Origin: PWXP01 sp034005525
Lineage (GTDB): Bacteria; Planctomycetota; Planctomycetia; Pirellulales; Thermoguttaceae
DNA: 27,682 nt
NCBI GenBank assembly: GCA_034005525.1
Contig: JAVEUP010000112.1
Span: 1-27,682 of the forward strand
Direction of reading: 5' to 3'
This document shows, piece after piece, positions 23,986-27,682 of this stretch (position 1 is the stretch's first letter; every line of letters begins with the position of its first letter). Position numbers and translations under genes: made by a program. The notes under the pieces were generated by a model. The model ran no database searches, was not told the origin of the DNA, and saw nothing but the letters and a program-made list of their open reading frames with translations.

Positions 23986-24503
23986 GGGCGTATTCCTCCT
24001 GAAATCACTTCCTTCCCAAATCTAATCCCGGGCAGCGCCTCAATGTATCCCCTTCTTGGCAACACCGCAACTCGTCAAGCAGCCAATTTCCTCCTTTCGC
24101 TCCGCTTCAGTCACGCCCCCAAACCATGAGAAGCATGCGCCCATCTAAGAGGAACAGGAGGCAACAGGGGAAACGGAGCTTGCCTTCCCCTGGCCCCTCA
24201 ATGCTTCCCGTGCTGAGGCCAATATGCAGGCGAGGTAATGTGGTCTTGCCTCGCGTCACCCCGGCAGCGGTTACGCGAGCAAGTCGGCGATCCTCCTGTT
24301 TTTCCTATTCGCCCTACATTCGTGTTTTTGGGTGTCAATTTTCCGATTTTCCGATATGGCACACTCGGCCCGCATGCTGTGCCTCGCTTCGCAACGCGAA
24401 ATCCTGCCAATCCGGCCACGGCCAAATAATGTACGTCTGTATATGCTTGAATCTAACACGTCAAACGCCGATTGGCAAGCTGCGGAAATGGGCCAGCGGA
24501 GCC
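23986..24503. other. Intergenic region with no supported gene
   Basis: No frame on either strand has family similarity or a good ribosome site. Minor inverted sequences are present, for example CTTGCCTCGCGT near 24245 with ACGCGAGCAAG near 24272. An AT-rich patch at about 24295-24350 may hold a promoter, but no clear -35/-10 pair is seen. The long plus-strand frame 24126-24677 is rich in Cys, Arg and Pro and looks random. Confidence 0.45.
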
Positions 24504-24604
24504 GGCTCTTCCGTGTTCAGGTGCAACCCGCGGCAATGTAGCAGGCACACGCTGCTGTGCCGTCCCCAAAACAAAGGCTGTCTGCACCTAGAAACGGAAG
24601 AGCC
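24504..24604. repeat. Long inverted repeat with nested hairpin
   Basis: GGCTCTTCCGT...AGGTGCA (24504-24525) pairs with TGCACCT...ACGGAAGAGCC (24583-24604) in 19 of 22 positions. Between them lies a second palindrome, GGCACACGCTGCTGTGCC at about 24544-24561. The nested form resembles a REP or MITE unit. Confidence 0.7.
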
Positions 24605-24704
24605 GCGGAAGCCTGAGCGACGACGTGGTTGTCCAGGTTCCTGGTGTTATGAGGGACTCGCGTATCGTCCCCGCTAAGCTTGCCCCAGCCGGATCAGTCA
24701 CTGG

Positions 24705-25484
24705 TCAGCTACCATGAGTCCCCCTCCCTCGCGTCTTCCCGCCTGGCGGCGCAAGCCGGCGGGAAGCGGGCTCGGCTACCGTGCCGGCTTGCCCGGCGGG
24801 GAGAAGATGCGAGGCAATCCCAGGTTGCCAGAAACGATGCCACGACCACGGGGTACCCAGAACATCGGTAATCGGACACTGGACGAGTGCCAAATACCGC
24901 AGTTTCGTGAGCCCGTCAATGTATTCGGTTGGATCGTCCTCGGTCCTCGGGTTAAGCAGTTCGAGCGTATCCAATGAACTGAGAGCACGCAGGTGGGCAA
25001 ACCCCGCCTTCGTCAGGCGCGCCTCCCCGATCCGCAAGTAGGCCAGGTTGGGGTAGTTCCGCAGTTGCGCCAAATCGTCGTCCGTTATGTCCGGCAAAAA
25101 ATGGATGCCGGTGATGCGTGTATAGTGCGCCTTCCGCGGCCGGTGACCGCCGTCGAGAAACAGGAACACACTATCGTCCTCGATATCGTCGCCGCGCCAC
25201 TTGACTTCAGGCAAGGGAACCGCCTTGCCCCACCAGCTTGAGTCATCGGCATCAGAGCGATCCGGCTGTTCGGTCTGTGCTCCGGGCAAGGGGATCGGCT
25301 TACCCCACCAGGCCGCATCCTCCGCACCTGGGCCATGCGACTCTTCCTCGTCTTCCGTTTTCGTCGGCACCGTTGGAATCGGTTCAGGTGAGTTATCGGC
25401 CATGTGCGGTTGCTCGCAGCCGGCAACTAGACCGAGGCAACAGTAGCCGAGAACTGAAAGGTACATAAGATAGTGATGCGACAT
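24705..25484 (-). CDS. Leucine-rich-repeat lipoprotein, C-terminus eroded
   Basis: A 259-residue frame. MSHHYLMYLSVLGYCCLGLVAGC is a lipoprotein-type signal (hydrophobic core, then a LVAGC lipobox), so it is likely membrane-anchored by lipid. An acidic linker follows, with two near-copies of a motif: WWGKPIPLPGAQ and WWGKAVPLPEVK, about 30 residues apart. Leucine-rich repeats of the planctomycete type start at about 145 (ITGIHFLPDITDDDLAQLRN, then LAYLRIGEARLTKAGFAHLR). After TDVL at about 210 the repeat pattern stops and the frame reads through palindromic repeat DNA (24735-24766) to a chance stop, so the real C-terminus appears lost. The ATG at 25484 has a GAGGGAG site close by. It may be expressed as a shortened protein or be decaying. 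Confidence 0.65.
   Translation of the reverse strand: MSHHYLMYLSVLGYCCLGLVAGCEQPHMADNSPEPIPTVPTKTEDEEESHGPGAEDAAWWGKPIPLPGAQTEQPDRSDADDSSWWGKAVPLPEVKWRGDDIEDDSVFLFLDGGHRPRKAHYTRITGIHFLPDITDDDLAQLRNYPNLAYLRIGEARLTKAGFAHLRALSSLDTLELLNPRTEDDPTEYIDGLTKLRYLALVQCPITDVLGTPWSWHRFWQPGIASHLLPAGQAGTVAEPASRRLAPPGGKTRGRGTHGS
24735..24766. repeat. Palindromic repeat inside the 3' end of the LRR gene
   Basis: CTTCCCGCC (24735-24743) and GGCGGGAAG (24758-24766) are perfect inverted arms around GGCGGCGCAAGCCG-like sequence. A related CCGGCTTGCCCGGCGGG stands at about 24783-24800. The frame of the LRR gene runs straight through both. Confidence 0.7.
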
Positions 25485-25579
25485 AACTCCCTCGAACCAC
25501 ACTTGAGCTAATTCGGAGAATATATGGGGGAGACCAGGGGACAGGCGTATACATTGGGTAGCCAGCACAGTCTGGGGCG

Positions 25580-26074
25580 TCATGGCGATTCTCTGCGAGG
25601 GCGGCCGCGAACACGCAGTGTCGATTCAAGCCCCAGTTGCTTCGCGGTCTGCTCGGTCCAGAACGCACTGCCGAACGGGCTGCCACGACGAACGGATCGG
25701 CGGATAGCCTGGAGTTCTGCCTCCGTTTGCGGAGCATTGACGTGCTCCGTCCAGTCGGACGGTTGCGGCAGGGGCCAATCGCCCAGCAACGGCCCGCCTG
25801 TCTTGCGTACCCGTTGATGCAGGCTTCCCCATGGCCAGTCTTCCGCGCGCTCGACGAGCCCGGCACGCAACGCATTCCGCTCCACGTACCGCACCACGGC
25901 ATAGAAGTGCTCGTCGCTTTCGACCGGAAAGGACTTGAAGCGGCCCTGGTACAAATGCCCGTAGCCCACGCGGCACCTGGCCCGTTGCCACCGCTGCGTG
26001 TACATGTTGGCCATTCGCTGCATGAACCGGGAAAAGTCGCCGTCGTGTTCGGGCCAAGCTACGAAATGCCAATG
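25580..26074 (-). pseudogene. REP-associated tyrosine transposase (RAYT, IS200-like Y1), 5' end missing
   Basis: About 164 residues of a RAYT transposase are in frame on the minus strand. They start abruptly at 26074 with HWHFVAWPEHDGDFSRFM, which is the HUH metal-binding motif (H-W-H) normally preceded by MPN. GHLYQGRFKSFP holds the probable catalytic Tyr, and RYVERNALRAGLV and AEDWPWGSL are classic RAYT motifs. The roughly 60-70 residues expected before the HUH motif are absent: immediately upstream stands an in-frame TAA that belongs to a terminal repeat of the adjacent recombinase element. The first internal ATG is at 26023, but a protein from it would lack the HUH site and be inactive. 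RAYTs move REP hairpins as single-stranded DNA in characterised genomes. Confidence 0.88.
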
Positions 26075-26182
26075 TTATGTGAAGTTCCCAATTATGTGAA
26101 GTAGACTCATTGGGTTCTTGAGGTTCGTGTTGGTGTTCTGTGCGTTCTGTCCGGTATCGGCTGCTCGTCACTTCACATAATT
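26075..26182. repeat. Terminal repeats of the recombinase element
   Basis: TTATGTGAAGT stands at 26075-26085 and, 17 bp on, AATTATGTGAAGT at 26090-26102. Its exact reverse complement ACTTCACATAATT is at 26170-26182, 67 bp further in and 27 bp before the first recombinase start. Paired, spaced arms of this size are typical binding sites for tyrosine recombinases. Confidence 0.85.
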
Positions 26183-26209
26183 CTGGTATGACAACCTCCA
26201 TCGGCCCCG

Positions 26210-27103
26210 ATGGGCGGGGCCTCAGAAAGGTGGATGCGGGATCGTCAGCACGCGTCCGAAGGGACGCTTGAGGTCCGTCGTGGAAGTATTAAGCGGTTCT
26301 TGGAAGCGCTTGATACACAAGCGACTCCGGAGGGCCTCTCCAAGCTGACGGCCGACGATGTCGAGACGTTCTTTGTCGAGCATTCGCGCACGATGGGCCA
26401 CGCAGCCCGCCGCTCGCTTCAAGCGGCGTTACGTACCTTCTTGCGATTCTGCCTCCATCAGGCATATATCCAGCAACGCCTTGACCGTGCAGTGCCGACA
26501 TTGCGCACCTACAAGCTGGCTGGAGTCCCACGGGCTCTCGGCGAAACGCAGGCGCAGGTCGTCCTCGGATCTGTGGATCGCAATACGACGGTCAGTCGCC
26601 GCGACTATGCAATTCTGCAGTTGCTTTACACGTACGGGGTGCGCGGCGCCCAAGTGCGCCTTCTTCAACTAAACAATGTTCGGTGGACCGAGGACCAGAT
26701 TCTCTTCCGCGCCGCGAAGAAGGGCAAAGACTGCCTGCTACCGTTGACGGCCGAAGTCGGCGAAAGTCTGCTCGATTACCTGCAGCATGGCCGGCCGCGA
26801 TGTTCGTTTCCGCACGTCTTCCTGACTTGCCGGGCGCCTTATCGCCCCTTGCCGGCTAGCAGTTCGCTGTCTCAGATTGTACGACGCTGTATCTGTGCCG
26901 CCGGCGTCGATCTGCCCAGCTGTGGGGCGCATGTCTTCCGTCACGCCTTTGCAACCCGCATGGTTGCCGAAGGGCATCCCTTCAAAGCGGTGGCCGACAT
27001 GCTGGGGCACCGGCATCTCTCCACGACGTTCATTTACACGAAAGTCGACTTCAACGCCCTAAGCCAAGTGGCATTGTCCTGGCCGGAGGAGGTGGTCTCA
27101 TGA
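26210..27103 (+). CDS. Tyrosine recombinase/integrase, first of the element
   Basis: A 297-residue tyrosine recombinase. A core-binding helical domain (about 10-100) precedes the catalytic domain (about 110-290). The active-site residues are all visible: Arg I at 145 in TYGVRGAQV, Lys at 170-173 in AAKKGKD, HxxR at 241-244 in HVFRHAFATR, His at 267 in LGHRHLSTT, and the nucleophile Tyr at 276 in FIYTKVD. It thus looks catalytically competent. Start at ATG 26210 or, with a better purine stretch (AAAGGTGG), ATG 26234; a stop at 26189 limits the upstream frame. It overlaps the next gene by 4 bp (ATGA). Its likely job is strand exchange at the TTATGTGAAGT repeats, alone or with its partner. Confidence 0.9.
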   Translation: MGGASERWMRDRQHASEGTLEVRRGSIKRFLEALDTQATPEGLSKLTADDVETFFVEHSRTMGHAARRSLQAALRTFLRFCLHQAYIQQRLDRAVPTLRTYKLAGVPRALGETQAQVVLGSVDRNTTVSRRDYAILQLLYTYGVRGAQVRLLQLNNVRWTEDQILFRAAKKGKDCLLPLTAEVGESLLDYLQHGRPRCSFPHVFLTCRAPYRPLPASSSLSQIVRRCICAAGVDLPSCGAHVFRHAFATRMVAEGHPFKAVADMLGHRHLSTTFIYTKVDFNALSQVALSWPEEVVS

Positions 27104-27682
27104 ATGCATGGACAGCTTGCAGTTGCCTGGCTCCACAGATCGAGCGTTTCATTGAGCTGCGCCGCCTGTCCGGCAGCAGCTATGACAGCCAAGCGCGGTT
27201 ATTCGGTTACTTCGACCGCTTCCTTGTGGAGCAGAATGTCAAGGAGCCCCGCGTCACCCGGGAAATCTGCGAACGATACCTAGAAAGCCTCGTAAAGCTT
27301 GCCCCCCGGACCCGGGGGAACCGATTCTGCGTCGTTCGGCAGTTGTGTGAGTATCTGGCCCGAACCGATCCACGTGCTTACCTTCCCGAGCCGTTGCGAG
27401 GCCCTCTTTCCCGCCAGGCGCATGCGCCCTATATCTTCACGCCCCAGGAGGTTGCGGCGTTGTTGTCGGCAGCCATGCGACTCCCACCTTTGGGGGCCTT
27501 GCGGCCGCATACGTACCGGACGCTGTTCGGTCTTCTGTATAGCACGGGTATCCGCATCGGCGAAGCCTTCGCGCTGAATCTCAATAGCTTTTTCCCCGCC
27601 GACCAGCGGCTCTCCTGGATGCCGTTGAGACCGAGCGAGGTTGCAGCAGGCGTACTCGAAACGCTCGGCTCGCAGGAATCCG
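27100..27682 (+). CDS. Tyrosine recombinase/integrase, second of the element, truncated by the window
   Basis: The first 194 residues of a second tyrosine recombinase, starting by ATG inside the stop of the first (ATGA overlap). The N-terminal SAM-like domain spans about 10-95 (IERFIELRRLSGSSYDSQAR), followed by FTPQEVAALLSAA and the Arg I segment LLYSTGIRIGEAFALNLNSF with R152. After FPADQRL the frame goes straight to SWMPLRPSE. In relatives about ten residues carrying the catalytic Lys (a G-K-F-x-K-x-R-type hairpin) lie here, so they seem to be missing. The His, Arg and Tyr residues would lie beyond the window. It may be an inactive or accessory subunit. Confidence 0.85.
   Translation, partial: MNAWTACSCLAPQIERFIELRRLSGSSYDSQARLFGYFDRFLVEQNVKEPRVTREICERYLESLVKLAPRTRGNRFCVVRQLCEYLARTDPRAYLPEPLRGPLSRQAHAPYIFTPQEVAALLSAAMRLPPLGALRPHTYRTLFGLLYSTGIRIGEAFALNLNSFFPADQRLSWMPLRPSEVAAGVLETLGSQES

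Larger units (their letters stand above)
26075..27682 (+). mobile_element. Left part of a multi-tyrosine-recombinase element inserted in the RAYT gene
   Basis: The element begins exactly where the RAYT coding sequence breaks. It starts with two direct repeats of TTATGTGAAGT and an inverted copy, then carries two overlapping tyrosine-recombinase genes on the plus strand. This gene arrangement recalls recombinase-in-trio (RIT) elements, in which three overlapping recombinase genes lie between inverted repeats; the third gene and the right end would be beyond the window. Assignment to RIT is by architecture only. Confidence 0.75.

Noticed and set aside
24126..24677. Plus-strand frame of 183 codons
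   Set aside because: Rich in Cys, Arg, Pro and Ser, no ribosome site, passes through an inverted repeat and has no recognisable domain.
25580..26023. Intact small gene from the internal ATG at 26023
   Set aside because: The reading frame continues upstream with HUH-motif sequence and is cut by a terminal repeat, so this is the 3' part of a broken transposase gene.

Overview
The window looks like a piece of a GC-rich planctomycete chromosome (Pirellulales-like, by inference). The evidence is a set of families typical of that phylum: two DUF1559 proteins (one with a prepilin-type N-terminus), a PEP-CTERM protein, an RDD/SpoIIM membrane pair, a HEAT plus PQQ-like beta-propeller protein, a Tat-exported TIM-barrel protein, a type A RNase P RNA and many short palindromic intergenic repeats. 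Most of it is ordinary chromosome. The accessory part is the right end, from about 24 kb onward.

Layout. 1-1307: the 3' part of a DUF1559 gene, then a polyprenol-phosphate mannosyltransferase-like glycosyltransferase. 1304-1550: a tandemly duplicated palindromic repeat. 1554-3322 (-): SpoIIM-like and RDD membrane proteins overlapping by 4 bp. 3553-4569: PIN-TRAM membrane protein with a good promoter. 4625-6439 (-): YyaL/SSP411 thioredoxin-like protein. 6606-7406 (-): panB. 7576-8952: exported proline-rich protein of unknown function. 9360-11439: PEP-CTERM protein followed by a DUF1559 pseudopilin-like protein. 11627-11716 (-): tRNA-Ser(GCU). 11847-13643 (-): HEAT/beta-propeller protein. 13872-15869 (-): a two-gene unit of a DRE-TIM aldolase and a Tat-exported sugar isomerase-like protein. 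16207-16296 (-): a 29-residue, very basic ribosomal-type protein started by GTG. 16770-17192: ribbon-helix-helix (HicB-like) protein whose 3' end overlaps convergently with rnpB (17178-17622, -). 17652-18596 (-): YhcC-type radical SAM protein. 18936-23062: FHA protein, RsgA, HflX and a short-chain dehydrogenase, all on the plus strand. 23233-23985 (-): a second TIM-barrel isomerase-like protein. 24705-25484 (-): leucine-rich-repeat lipoprotein with an eroded C-terminus.

The right end (25580-27682) is the most interesting part. A REP-associated tyrosine (Y1/HUH) transposase gene is cut exactly at its HUH motif by an 11-bp repeat. That repeat recurs beside it and in inverted form just upstream of two overlapping tyrosine-recombinase genes. 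This reads as the left end of a multi-recombinase mobile element, resembling 'recombinase in trio' elements, inserted into a transposase gene. The element runs off the window.

Functional links. RsgA (30S maturation), HflX (ribosome splitting), RNase P RNA, tRNA-Ser and the small basic protein all serve translation. Several families of hairpin repeats lie between genes, and one family shows compensating changes in its stem. This fits REP-type elements mobilised by RAYT transposases, of which one broken copy lies in the window.
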